The notes under the pieces were generated by a model. It ran no database searches. It saw only the letters and a program-made list of their open reading frames with translations, and was not told the origin of the DNA. A stretch of DNA of 64,000 bases from Rossellomorea aquimaris (GTDB taxonomy: Bacteria > Bacillota > Bacilli > Bacillales > Bacillaceae_B). Where the stretch lies: NCBI RefSeq assembly GCF_003315075.1, contig NZ_QNRJ01000004.1, positions 1-64,000 on the forward strand. Direction: 5' to 3'. Both the position numbers and the translations under genes were made by a program. Positions 16,682 through 24,753 of the stretch are shown one piece after another; position 1 is the stretch's first letter, and the number at the start of each line of letters is the position of its first letter.

Positions 16682-18076
16682 TTACTCAGATTCCATCAAG
16701 CGTTTTCTTAATCTCATCAAGGGTCTGCTGCCGGCCCGGCACTTCACCAGCAGGTAGGTGTGTTCATCCAGATGTTTCAATATCGTTTTCTCCATCCCTT
16801 GTATACTGGTAAAAGGATATACGATGATATCTTGACTCTCCCTTGCTGCCTGCTCCGCTATATACTTCGCTTTCTTTCCATACGTGATGAGGACATCAAT
16901 TCCACATTCCACCAAATATTGCCCGATTTGCTTGTGTACATCCTTTGATTCTTCTCCAAGCCTCTCGATATTTCCGAGAAGAGCCATCCGTTTCTTGCCT
17001 TTTCCTATTATAGAAAGTGTTTTAATGGCTTCCCTTAAAGAGGTAGGGTTGACGTTCCAAGTATCATCGATGATGGTTGAACCGTTCCGTCCTTTCTGCA
17101 GTTCAAAGTGTCTCTCTATATTTTGAAAGCTGCTCAACCTTCTGATCCCCGTTTCAATATCTTCCCCCAGTTCCATTGCGGCCCGTAAAGCAGCCAATCC
17201 ATTGTAGACGTGATGCTCCCCGATTTCAGGGATAAAAGCAGGGTATTCTTTCCCGTTTGCTTGTATGGTGAAACGAGTTCCTTCCTCACTTATGGATATA
17301 GAGGTTCCCCTGAAGTCGGAATGATTATGGATACTGAAATAATGAACGGTTCCTTTATACTCCTCCAAGCTGATTTTAGAAATGTTCGGATCATCAGCAT
17401 TTAAGAGTAGCGTGCCTTTATTCTGCAGCCCTTCAAGCATTTCCGCTTTAGCGGCAAGGTATCCTTCAAAGGTCTTACAACGATCTAGATGGTAACTTCC
17501 GATGTTGGTAATGATCCCTATATCCGGTTGATAAACCTTACAGTGATAGCGCAGGTCACCAGGTCCGCCCAAGCCTGTTTCGAATATCCCGACGTCTGTG
17601 CCTTCATTTATCTTCATCAGGTATTCAAAAGACCTGTGAGGTGCGTTATCATTCCATTCTGTTGATATGACAGAATGATTTTCCTCCATAATTTGGGTGA
17701 GCATCTCCCGGGTCGTTGTTTTTCCGCATGTCCCTGTGATGGCAACAACCGGGAGTGAGCATATTTTCCGGTAGTAACGTACAAACTCCATAAAAGCCTC
17801 TCTTACATTTCCTACTTGAATGATGCTCAACCCCTCACCTCCGTTTACAGCCTCTTGTTCGTGATCCGTAATCACGGTACATGGAGCATTTCTGATCATT
17901 CTCTTCCATTTTTTCTCACTGATCGCCTTCCTTTTATCCATGAACACCAGTGTATGACTCTTCTTTAACTTATGCTGATGGAATATGATCGCATCATGGA
18001 TGTCCATATTATCAGAACCGCTTATCAGCCTTCCCTTCAATAGCCTTCTGATTTCCGTTAATTTCAGCGTAATCAT
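16682..18076 (-). CDS. MurF-like Mur ligase family protein (first of tandem set)
   Basis: About 464 residues from the ATG ending at 18076, chosen because AGGAGG lies six bases upstream; an upstream in-frame ATG abuts the GNAT stop. Motifs: P-loop ITGTCGKTTTREM, ETGLGGPGDLRYHC, NIGSYHLDRCK, AAKAEM (carbamylated Lys region), GEHHVYNGLAALRAA and DDTWNVNP. The N-terminal domain (ISGSDNMDIHDAIIFHQHKL) resembles the UDP-binding domain of MurF, with the repeated phrase KKSHTLVFMDKRK that is shared by all three tandem copies and so marks a subfamily. No membrane segment: cytoplasmic. Co-transcribed with the upstream GNAT gene. Confidence 0.85.
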   Translation of the reverse strand: MITLKLTEIRRLLKGRLISGSDNMDIHDAIIFHQHKLKKSHTLVFMDKRKAISEKKWKRMIRNAPCTVITDHEQEAVNGGEGLSIIQVGNVREAFMEFVRYYRKICSLPVVAITGTCGKTTTREMLTQIMEENHSVISTEWNDNAPHRSFEYLMKINEGTDVGIFETGLGGPGDLRYHCKVYQPDIGIITNIGSYHLDRCKTFEGYLAAKAEMLEGLQNKGTLLLNADDPNISKISLEEYKGTVHYFSIHNHSDFRGTSISISEEGTRFTIQANGKEYPAFIPEIGEHHVYNGLAALRAAMELGEDIETGIRRLSSFQNIERHFELQKGRNGSTIIDDTWNVNPTSLREAIKTLSIIGKGKKRMALLGNIERLGEESKDVHKQIGQYLVECGIDVLITYGKKAKYIAEQAARESQDIIVYPFTSIQGMEKTILKHLDEHTYLLVKCRAGSRPLMRLRKRLMESE

Positions 18077-18094
18077 TTCGTTCCTCCTGTTCAT

Positions 18095-18499
18095 CTAGTG
18101 ATCTACATACATCAAAACATCTGTATATTTCCTTGATCTGCTTTCTATTTTCTTAAATCCGTAAGATAAGAAGCACTCTAAAGACATCTTCGTACAGGAA
18201 GCTTTAATCTTTCTCACATTGACATTCTTCACATAGTCCAATCTCGTTTCAAAAAGTTTTCGGTAGATGCCTCTCCGTCTGTATTCCCCCCGTACATAAT
18301 CACTCTTAAATACCGCTTTTCCCTGCTTCTCTCTTATATAACATGAAACAAAGCCAGCCATTTCTCCATCCACTTTTGCACAAAACCATACAGAGCCCGG
18401 TACGTCATGAACCCTCATTCCATCTTTCCCGGCAAGTAGAATGAGAGGCTCGAGCTCCTTGAATGTGGATGTCTCAATCGATATATTCATGGGATACAC
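18095..18499 (-). CDS. GNAT family acetyltransferase, first gene of the ligase operon
   Basis: A 134-residue single-domain protein with the acetyl-CoA-binding motif as RRRGIYRKL (about residues 75-83) and preceding strand GFVSCYIREK. Late segments (KASCTKMSLECFLSYGFKKIE) match the GNAT C-terminal beta strands. It is immediately upstream of three Mur ligases on the same strand, separated by under 20 bp, so it probably acts in the same pathway, either acylating an amine or, like some GNATs, transferring an aminoacyl group. The role is inferred from context only. Confidence 0.75.
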   Translation of the reverse strand: MYPMNISIETSTFKELEPLILLAGKDGMRVHDVPGSVWFCAKVDGEMAGFVSCYIREKQGKAVFKSDYVRGEYRRRGIYRKLFETRLDYVKNVNVRKIKASCTKMSLECFLSYGFKKIESRSRKYTDVLMYVDH

Positions 18500-18762
18500 C
18501 TCTCTTAAACTGATAAACCACTTCTATGTATTAATGTATGTACAAGTCTTCACTGAGGAAACGGCTAAAGGCTATTTATATAAGGCTGTTACCACAAGAT
18601 TGCCGGCCCTGGTGATTGCCAATAAATCGGCTGATTCGTCCAGCGGCTGAGGTTTGCAAGGTCATCCGGCAGTGAAAATGCATCATTTTGTCCTAAAGGG
18701 ACACTTGTCCATAGCAGAATTAGCTTCTCTTGAATTAACTATAGAAAGGAGGCTATGACTAC
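18500..18762. other. divergent intergenic region of the ligase cluster
   Basis: A 263-bp gap between the leftward GNAT-ligase operon and the rightward carboxypeptidase operon; promoters for both must lie here. A CATACATTA on the minus strand resembles a SigK -10, but I see no matching -35. A good ribosome site (AAAGGAGG) precedes 18763. No gene is visible. Confidence 0.4.
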
Positions 18763-20766
18763 ATGGGAAGTACTATACTTTCTTATAGAAAACTAGAATC
18801 ATTAATAGAGAAGAAAACGAAACAATGTCCATTCTTTTCCCTCTCCTCAATCGGTAAGTCTCTTGAAGGGCGGGACATTTGGTGTGTTACGATTCAAAAG
18901 CCAGCCCTTTCCGGAACAAAAATAGTCCAATCAAGGAAAAGTTCTTTAAGGTCACGAAAGAAAATTCCAATCGTCATTACCGCTTCCATTCATGGACATG
19001 AAGCAACCGGTTCGACAGCTTTACTGCGTTTTTTGAACAAGATCCAAAAAGAGGGCGAAAGCATGGAATGGCTGGATAATTTAATTGTTTATTGTGTCAT
19101 TTGCTGTAATCCCGACGGATATGTGCATAAGACACGCTATAATGCAGAGGGCTTTGATATAAACAGGGATTTCATTACACAATCACAGCCTGAAACAGAG
19201 AGCATCGTCAATATGATTGTGAAGGAAAAGCCTGCCGTCGTTTTGGACTTGCATGGGTATGTATGGAAAAAACCCTCTCACATTGGATTGATCGAACCTT
19301 GTACCCCACCTCACAATCCAGCTTATGAATATGATTTATATCTGAAGTATGCCCTGCCCCTTGCACAGTGCATGGAATCCTATCTAGTTGCAGAAAAAGA
19401 AACGTTTTCTTCTAAGAGGTTTAAGTCGATAAAAGGGACATACATCCCATACCGTGATGGAAAAGGTGGCTGGGATGACTATAGCCCATATTGCTGTTCG
19501 ATGTATTCCATGCTCCATGGGGCGATCGGGATCACCATTGAATCACCGAGCCGTTCAGAGGATGGCACCACTTGGCTTCTTTTGGCTCTTTCAGCTGCTC
19601 TTACCCATATTTCAAAGCACAGAGAGGAGCTGAACAACAATCAAGCTGCCTTTTTCCAACGTGGAATCAAGAATGTGCATCCCACTCACTCAACGGGCGA
19701 TTTCCCCCAATACTACGTACTGACAGAAAAGAACGAACATCATTCAGGTCTCGGGAAACTAACGCGACATCTCCGGAAGAATGGAATAAAGCTATACTCC
19801 TCTACGAAAGATTTCACGTATGAAGGACATTCATTTCCAGCAGGCACCACCATCGTTCCAATGAATCAAGCAAGAGCGAATGTAGCTTACTGTTTCCTCA
19901 CGAAAGGGGAAGATCTCTCGTCAGGATCTGAAAGAATTTCTGAATTTTGTGCCTGGAGTCTTCCATTAAGCTGGGGGGTCAACTGTCATCCTGTATTTGA
20001 AAAGCCAGATGCAGGGATGAAGCCTTTTACCTTAGTGGAGAAAGACAATAAATCTGAAGATACAGGCTCAGGTGCACCTGTTTCTGTGGGGATTCTAATT
20101 GATGACGGCCTTTTTCATAAAAAAGCTCATTCAGGATTGAAGCTTGCTCTGCAGCAAATGAATATCCCTTTTCAGGAATTAAGAGCGAAGGATTTGGCTT
20201 TAGAAAAGACGTTAACCTCTGTGAATGTTCTTATTTACAACGGCTATGAGCACTTATTTTATCCACCATCGAATATAAGAAGCATTTACCGCGATTTCGT
20301 ACTTGATTCCCCCGCTCAACAGGAAGCCTGCCGTAATAACCTTCATGACTTTGTACAAAAGGGTGGAAAAGTGATCGGAATCGGCGCTGGTGCTTCTAAA
20401 GCCCTGACCTCTATTCTTGAGCTGTGTGAAGCCGAGGTTCATTCCGGCGGCTGGAATAAAAATGCATTATTGCAGATCCATTATAAGAACCATGCCATAA
20501 CCAAGGGATATCCCGCTGAAGATACCGGTTTCGTGTACCGTCCAGCCTGGTTTACGAATACCGGCAAGATGAAAGTGGTGGCACTATTCAAGAATGATCC
20601 TGATTCGTTACTTGCAGGCTACTGGCCTGACTATCAACAAGCACAAGGAAAGGCTGCCATCATCGCTAGCCTTTCGGGAAATGTCATTCTATTTGGGCTG
20701 GAGATTTGTTTCAGGGGACATACAAGTTATCTCTATAGACTTCTATGGAATGCCATCTATTCATGA
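18763..20766 (+). CDS. M14 family zinc carboxypeptidase, cytoplasmic
   Basis: A 667-residue metallopeptidase with all M14 landmarks: Zn ligands in IHGHE (His77, Glu80) and LDLHGY (about 201), the substrate-binding DINRDF (about 153-158) and the catalytic Glu in GITIESPSR (about 266). M14 enzymes remove C-terminal residues or act as gamma-glutamyl-diamino acid peptidases. From about 440 a second region (VLIYNGYEHLFY, VIGIGAGASKAL) resembles a class I glutamine amidotransferase fold lacking an obvious nucleophile Cys. There is no signal peptide, so it acts in the cytoplasm, plausibly the mother cell. It begins a three-gene run with a YheC/YheD protein and a fourth Mur ligase. Confidence 0.88.
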   Translation: MGSTILSYRKLESLIEKKTKQCPFFSLSSIGKSLEGRDIWCVTIQKPALSGTKIVQSRKSSLRSRKKIPIVITASIHGHEATGSTALLRFLNKIQKEGESMEWLDNLIVYCVICCNPDGYVHKTRYNAEGFDINRDFITQSQPETESIVNMIVKEKPAVVLDLHGYVWKKPSHIGLIEPCTPPHNPAYEYDLYLKYALPLAQCMESYLVAEKETFSSKRFKSIKGTYIPYRDGKGGWDDYSPYCCSMYSMLHGAIGITIESPSRSEDGTTWLLLALSAALTHISKHREELNNNQAAFFQRGIKNVHPTHSTGDFPQYYVLTEKNEHHSGLGKLTRHLRKNGIKLYSSTKDFTYEGHSFPAGTTIVPMNQARANVAYCFLTKGEDLSSGSERISEFCAWSLPLSWGVNCHPVFEKPDAGMKPFTLVEKDNKSEDTGSGAPVSVGILIDDGLFHKKAHSGLKLALQQMNIPFQELRAKDLALEKTLTSVNVLIYNGYEHLFYPPSNIRSIYRDFVLDSPAQQEACRNNLHDFVQKGGKVIGIGAGASKALTSILELCEAEVHSGGWNKNALLQIHYKNHAITKGYPAEDTGFVYRPAWFTNTGKMKVVALFKNDPDSLLAGYWPDYQQAQGKAAIIASLSGNVILFGLEICFRGHTSYLYRLLWNAIYS

Positions 20767-20807
20767 GTTGAACGGTGTAAAAAAAGGCGATATACCTAAT
20801 CACAAGT

Positions 20808-20829
20808 GTCGTTCCCTCAAAGGGACGAC
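20808..20829. other. intercistronic hairpin
   Basis: GTCGTTCCCT and AAGGGACGAC can pair around a short loop between the carboxypeptidase and YheC/YheD genes. There is no T run, so it is more likely an RNA-stability or partial-attenuation element than a full terminator. Its function is unproven. Confidence 0.35.
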
Positions 20830-20876
20830 CATCATTTACTAGTAAGGAAGAAAATATTTTAAAGGAGGTTAGTCAA

Positions 20877-21920
20877 TTGATTCGAATTGGAATGCTGCAC
20901 CACCGAAAGCATCCTGATAGTGTTATTAAATCATACGCTTATGCAGCTGTTGCCAAGGCAGAAGGAACGCAGATGGTCTATTTTTCTCCCGGGGGAGTAA
21001 ATTTTATAACGAAGACCATTTCCGGATTTGAATATAAAGACGGAAAGTGGGTGGAAGGGACCTTTCCATTTCCTCATGTTATCTATAACACAGGAAGCCC
21101 TGAAAAGCTCGCTAAAGCCAATGACGTGATTCAGGAACTGAAGAAGAACATTCCATTTACCACTCATTCGATCGGCAATAAAATGGCGGTTTATAAACGG
21201 CTGATGGAAGCTGGAGAGTTTACACAATATTTGATTCCCTCAGAGGTCGTAAGAGGGACGAATCACTTCTTTTCTTTTTTGGATGCCTATCGGAAGATTG
21301 TCTTTAAACCGGTAAACGGGCGTAAAGGTATATCTATCATTTATATTGAACGTGTCGGAAATGATTTTAGAGTGTTACTAAACACGGACGATCATCTTTA
21401 TTCCTATGATGAATTAAAAGCATTTGTTTCAGCTAATATTCAAGAAGAGGATTTTCTCGTACAGCCTTATATCAATTGCCGGACAAAAGATGGAAGCGCA
21501 TTTGACTTCAGGCTTCACGTTCAAAAAGACGGTGATGGGAAATGGGTCATTACCTCTATCTATCCAAGAATCGGCGCACCGGGAACGATTGTCTCAAACA
21601 TTAACAGTGGAGGTTCGATGAATTATCTCGTACCTTTTTTGAAACAGGAATTTGGAGATCATGATTACTTTAACATTAAGCGCTATTTAGAAAACTTTTC
21701 TCTGCTCCTTGCCCGGCATTTGGACACATTGCAAAAGGAACGTTATTCAGAAAGTATTGATGAGCTTGGAATTGACGTTGCTTTGGATGACCTGGGGAAA
21801 ATATGGATCTATGAAGTGAACTGGAGACCAGGATGTCCCCCGACCTTTTATCTTGAAATGGATGTTGTCAAAAACACCATACAATACTGCATCTATTTAG
21901 CCAAGAAAAAATCCAAGTGA
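20877..21920 (+). CDS. YheC/YheD family ATP-grasp protein (spore coat-associated)
   Basis: A 347-residue protein starting with TTG at 20877, eight bases after AAAGGAGG. The YheC/YheD signatures are clear: MIRIGMLHHRKHP at the start, FKPVNGRKGISI (ATP-binding, about 140), LVQPYINCRTKDG followed by FDFRLHVQKDGDGKW (about 205-225) and DLGKIWIYEVNWRPG (about 318), the metal-binding end of an ATP-grasp fold. Family members are found with the endospore coat, but their reaction is not established; ATP-grasp enzymes ligate a carboxylate to an amine or thiol. It sits between an M14 peptidase and a Mur ligase, supporting peptide chemistry. Confidence 0.88.
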   Translation: MIRIGMLHHRKHPDSVIKSYAYAAVAKAEGTQMVYFSPGGVNFITKTISGFEYKDGKWVEGTFPFPHVIYNTGSPEKLAKANDVIQELKKNIPFTTHSIGNKMAVYKRLMEAGEFTQYLIPSEVVRGTNHFFSFLDAYRKIVFKPVNGRKGISIIYIERVGNDFRVLLNTDDHLYSYDELKAFVSANIQEEDFLVQPYINCRTKDGSAFDFRLHVQKDGDGKWVITSIYPRIGAPGTIVSNINSGGSMNYLVPFLKQEFGDHDYFNIKRYLENFSLLLARHLDTLQKERYSESIDELGIDVALDDLGKIWIYEVNWRPGCPPTFYLEMDVVKNTIQYCIYLAKKKSK

Positions 21921-21940
21921 ATAATGAAAGGAGGATTATT

Positions 21941-23047
21941 ATGGATAAAGATTTCTCCGTTGAAAGACCGATCATTGCTGTAACTGGAAGTTCCGGCAAA
22001 ACAACAACCAAATCATTCATCGCTTCGATTCTAAGAACACGCTGGATTATCTTCGAATCCAGTGATTATTGGAACCGGACCGATCATACAGAAAAGCACC
22101 AGGATGAAATCAACTTCATTCACCGGGCCATCGTACTCGAATATGGAATGGCGTTTCCAGGCGTAATCGAAAAGCATTGCAAGCTTATCCAGCCTAACAT
22201 AGGAGCGATCACCAATATCGGTACTGCCCATATCGGCAACTTCAATGGCGATATCAGAGGAATAGCTGCAGCCAAATCGGAGCTTATTAAGGGAATGGAT
22301 CGTGATGGCCATTTATTCTTGAATGGAGATGACAAGAATTCAAAGCTTCTTCATACGAAGAATTTCACAGGAGTACTGAAGAAGGTCAGCATTCATTCCC
22401 ATTCTGATTACCAGGCGAAGAATCTGCGCTACAGCGTGGAAGGTATCAGCTTTGACCTAAAGCTTTCTGGTAAGTCACATACCTTTTCCATTCCATATCA
22501 TGGAGAATTTTATGTTTACAATGCCCTTCTTGCCATCGCCATTGCGGACCTTCTCGGCTTTAAGCCTGAAGAAATGAAACAAGGAATGAATGAAGTGAGG
22601 AAGCCAAAGCACAGGCTTGATGTTATGCAGCTGAATAACAACATCACGCTGATTGACGATACGGTCCATGCCTTTCCGGATGCCATGAAAGGCGCTCTCG
22701 ACGTACTTACGCAATTGGAGGGAGAAAAGAAGGTGGCCGTCTTGGGCAGTATGGCGGGATTCGGAAAAGAGCATGAAGAAGTTCACAAAGAAATAGGAAG
22801 ATATGTTGCTGAGAAAAAGATTGATTACCTCTTTACCTATGGCAACCTTTCCAGAAACATTGGAGTTGGCGCAAGGGAAGCTGGAATGAACAGCCAGCGG
22901 ATCTTCCACTTTAACCGTCCTTCCATGAATGCATTAAATGCGAAACTGGAAAAGATCATCCAACCAAACTGGACCATTCTGATTAAAGGAGCCAGCGGAC
23001 TGGAGATGGTGGATACGGTGGAACATTGCAAGAAAATTTTTGGCTAA
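21941..23047 (+). CDS. Mur ligase family protein lacking the N-terminal MurF domain
   Basis: 368 residues from ATG 21941, which follows GAAAGGAGG; an upstream start inside the preceding gene lacks a ribosome site. The P-loop VTGSSGKTTTKSF comes within the first 30 residues, so the MurF N-terminal substrate domain is absent. It keeps LEYGMAFPGVI, NIGTAHIGN, AAKSELI (carbamylated Lys), GEFYVYNALLAIA and IDDTVHAFPDAM in place of DDSYNANP. A helix GFGKEHEEVHKEIGRY matches the Mur C-terminal domain. It is related to the three ligases at 13.8-18.1 kb but forms a distinct type, so it probably uses a different acceptor. Confidence 0.85.
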   Translation: MDKDFSVERPIIAVTGSSGKTTTKSFIASILRTRWIIFESSDYWNRTDHTEKHQDEINFIHRAIVLEYGMAFPGVIEKHCKLIQPNIGAITNIGTAHIGNFNGDIRGIAAAKSELIKGMDRDGHLFLNGDDKNSKLLHTKNFTGVLKKVSIHSHSDYQAKNLRYSVEGISFDLKLSGKSHTFSIPYHGEFYVYNALLAIAIADLLGFKPEEMKQGMNEVRKPKHRLDVMQLNNNITLIDDTVHAFPDAMKGALDVLTQLEGEKKVAVLGSMAGFGKEHEEVHKEIGRYVAEKKIDYLFTYGNLSRNIGVGAREAGMNSQRIFHFNRPSMNALNAKLEKIIQPNWTILIKGASGLEMVDTVEHCKKIFG

Positions 23048-23142
23048 TGGCCGAAGGAAACAAACGGTATATCCGATTGAACAAAACCATCGCAAGAATT
23101 AAAGAAATAAAGAAACGCCTTGTTTCAAGCCGAAAAGCTTAA
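23047..23142 (+). CDS. possible 31-residue basic peptide
   Basis: An ATG overlaps the stop codon of the upstream ligase (TAATG), a classic coupling arrangement, and opens a 31-codon frame rich in Lys and Arg (start MAEGNKRYIR, end SSRKA). Its 3' part overlaps the terminator stem, and there is no independent ribosome site, so it may be chance. If real, it could be a substrate or accessory peptide of the ligases; this is speculation. Confidence 0.28.
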   Translation: MAEGNKRYIRLNKTIARIKEIKKRLVSSRKA

Positions 23143-23157
23143 ACAAGGCGTTTTTAT
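23113..23157 (+). terminator. terminator of the carboxypeptidase-YheC/D-ligase operon
   Basis: AAACGCCTTGTTT and its exact complement form a 13-bp stem with a 15-base loop followed by TTTTTAT. Confidence 0.9.
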
Positions 23158-23217
23158 ATTTATTTACTCGGTTGACTCCTTCGTGATAAAGGGAGGAAAA
23201 TGGACACCCTCCTTTTC

Positions 23218-24468
23218 TTATTGAATGACCGTTGTAATCTTTTCCTTTGGAGACTCTTTAATCCAAAACTGAATTTCCGCGGCTGCCTTCTTCGCGTTCT
23301 CCTCAGCTTCTATTGCTGTATTTCCAACAGCGGTTACATATGCATACCGGTGTCCCATAGACAATGGCGGTGTAATGACTGATCCTTTACGGGGCTTGAC
23401 GTAAACCTCCACTACCCCCTGGGACGCAAGGGCTTTACTTTTTCCTGTGACTTTCTCTAGTGTCCCTTTTTTCTCAACCGTCACGTACTGCATGTACACA
23501 TTCTTTTGAAACTTAGGCTTTAAATCCGGATCTTCTCCCAGCGCCATTTTCAACATCTCTTCGACCAGATTGATTCCATAGGCTGCTTTGATCATATTGT
23601 TCATCCCGGCACCTGAGATACGCGCATTTATTTCAATCAACTTCCACTGATTTCCTTTGCGGCGAAGCTCCAAATGACAAGGGCCGGTCTCGAGCCCATG
23701 CTTGGCAACGATCTCTTTAATCGCTTTCATCAGACCATTGGAAAATTTCACCCCTGGATTCAGTAATAATTTATAACCCATCACAATAAATCGTCGAGTA
23801 TATTGAATATCCTGTTTGATTACCGCCATAATATGAACCTTTCCTTTGTGAACCACCACTTCCACCAGATACTGAGGTTCCGGGAGGTATTCTTCTATTA
23901 ATATCGGCTGATTTTCATAAAGAGTAATCAATGTATGATACCGCTTCCGATATTCTAATAGATTCCCAACCTTGTACACATCTTTTGAGCCGGTCGATTG
24001 GGGGGATTTCATGACCAGAGGAAACTTATTCTTGATTTTCGGTTCTAATGCCTCACTTTCCTCCTTGGTAGCAACCGTCCAATATTCCGGAGTTATTAAC
24101 GAGTTCTTCAGCAGTTCCCGTGATTGAATTTTATTTTGAATATTTTTCATTCCTTCAGTTGAAAAATGGTTCAAATTAAATTGATCCGCAAGGGTGCATG
24201 CTGTGTAGCTATGCGGATCGACATAGCTCACAATGGCGGAAACTTCTATCCCTTTCAAAATCAGGGCTTTTACTTCCTTTCGCAGTACATTCATATCACT
24301 GAGATCACATAATTTCATGAAATGAACATCGGGAAATTCCTCCCGCTTCGCCACAAAGTTAGGTCTTTCAGTGAACAGGACGGTATAAAATCCAAGTCTG
24401 TCTGCCGTCTTAATTGCTTCCCTGCTTGAACCTGACTTAGTGGTTTCTATAAAAATGATAGACTTCAT
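23218..24468 (-). CDS. ATP-grasp domain ligase
   Basis: A 416-residue cytoplasmic protein with a nucleotide-binding-like N-terminal domain (about 1-110, IFIETTKSGSSREAI), an ATP-grasp core with LVMKSPQSTGSKDV (about 150), the hinge LIEEYLPEPQYLVEVV (about 200) and the metal-ligand segment WKLIEINARISGAG (about 280), then a C-terminal domain with PPLSMGHRYAYV. This layout is that of biotin carboxylase-like or dipeptide-forming amide ligases. It is a paralogue of the divergent gene at 24754 (similar throughout, including SGSSR near the start). Substrate unknown; the neighbourhood suggests amino acids. Confidence 0.82.
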   Translation of the reverse strand: MKSIIFIETTKSGSSREAIKTADRLGFYTVLFTERPNFVAKREEFPDVHFMKLCDLSDMNVLRKEVKALILKGIEVSAIVSYVDPHSYTACTLADQFNLNHFSTEGMKNIQNKIQSRELLKNSLITPEYWTVATKEESEALEPKIKNKFPLVMKSPQSTGSKDVYKVGNLLEYRKRYHTLITLYENQPILIEEYLPEPQYLVEVVVHKGKVHIMAVIKQDIQYTRRFIVMGYKLLLNPGVKFSNGLMKAIKEIVAKHGLETGPCHLELRRKGNQWKLIEINARISGAGMNNMIKAAYGINLVEEMLKMALGEDPDLKPKFQKNVYMQYVTVEKKGTLEKVTGKSKALASQGVVEVYVKPRKGSVITPPLSMGHRYAYVTAVGNTAIEAEENAKKAAAEIQFWIKESPKEKITTVIQ

Positions 24469-24753
24469 TCAAGGTACGCTCCTTCATTTATCATATTCTC
24501 TTTCAAAGCTCAGGGTTGGTACGAGCATTGCATTACTGTACAGTTTATTCCGTTGATACTAGGGGGGTGCAGGCTGATTCAATGATGATCTCCCTAAATA
24601 TTTTATGTATGAAAAGAGCTGATTCCAATTTCAACAGGATTCTAGCAAATTCTCGTCCAATTACCTGATTTCCCCTTAAGTTGCCCATACTCATCAAAGA
24701 ACAGCTCATATACTGAGTAGAGACTAAACATATAAAGGAGCTGCTATTCCCCC
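24469..24753. other. divergent intergenic region between the paired ATP-grasp genes
   Basis: A 285-bp gap carries promoters for both genes. AAGGAGCG (minus) and AAAGGAGC (plus) serve as their ribosome sites. I cannot assign a SigA, SigE or SigK promoter with confidence, and no gene is visible. Confidence 0.4.

Noticed and set aside
13835-18076. The Mur ligases as the housekeeping murF/murE
   Set aside because: Three tandem diverged copies with no cell-wall neighbours and altered acceptor motifs; essential murF is normally single and next to ddl or murD.
18508-18550. CATACATTA as a SigK -10 for the GNAT-ligase operon
   Set aside because: It matches CATANNNTA, but no -35 AC element occurs at the right distance, and the surroundings are AT-rich enough for chance.
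18690-18715. GACACTTGT shared in reverse orientation at 18699 and 20801 as ends of a mobile element
   Set aside because: Only nine bases match and the carboxypeptidase between them is co-oriented with its operon; not enough for an element.
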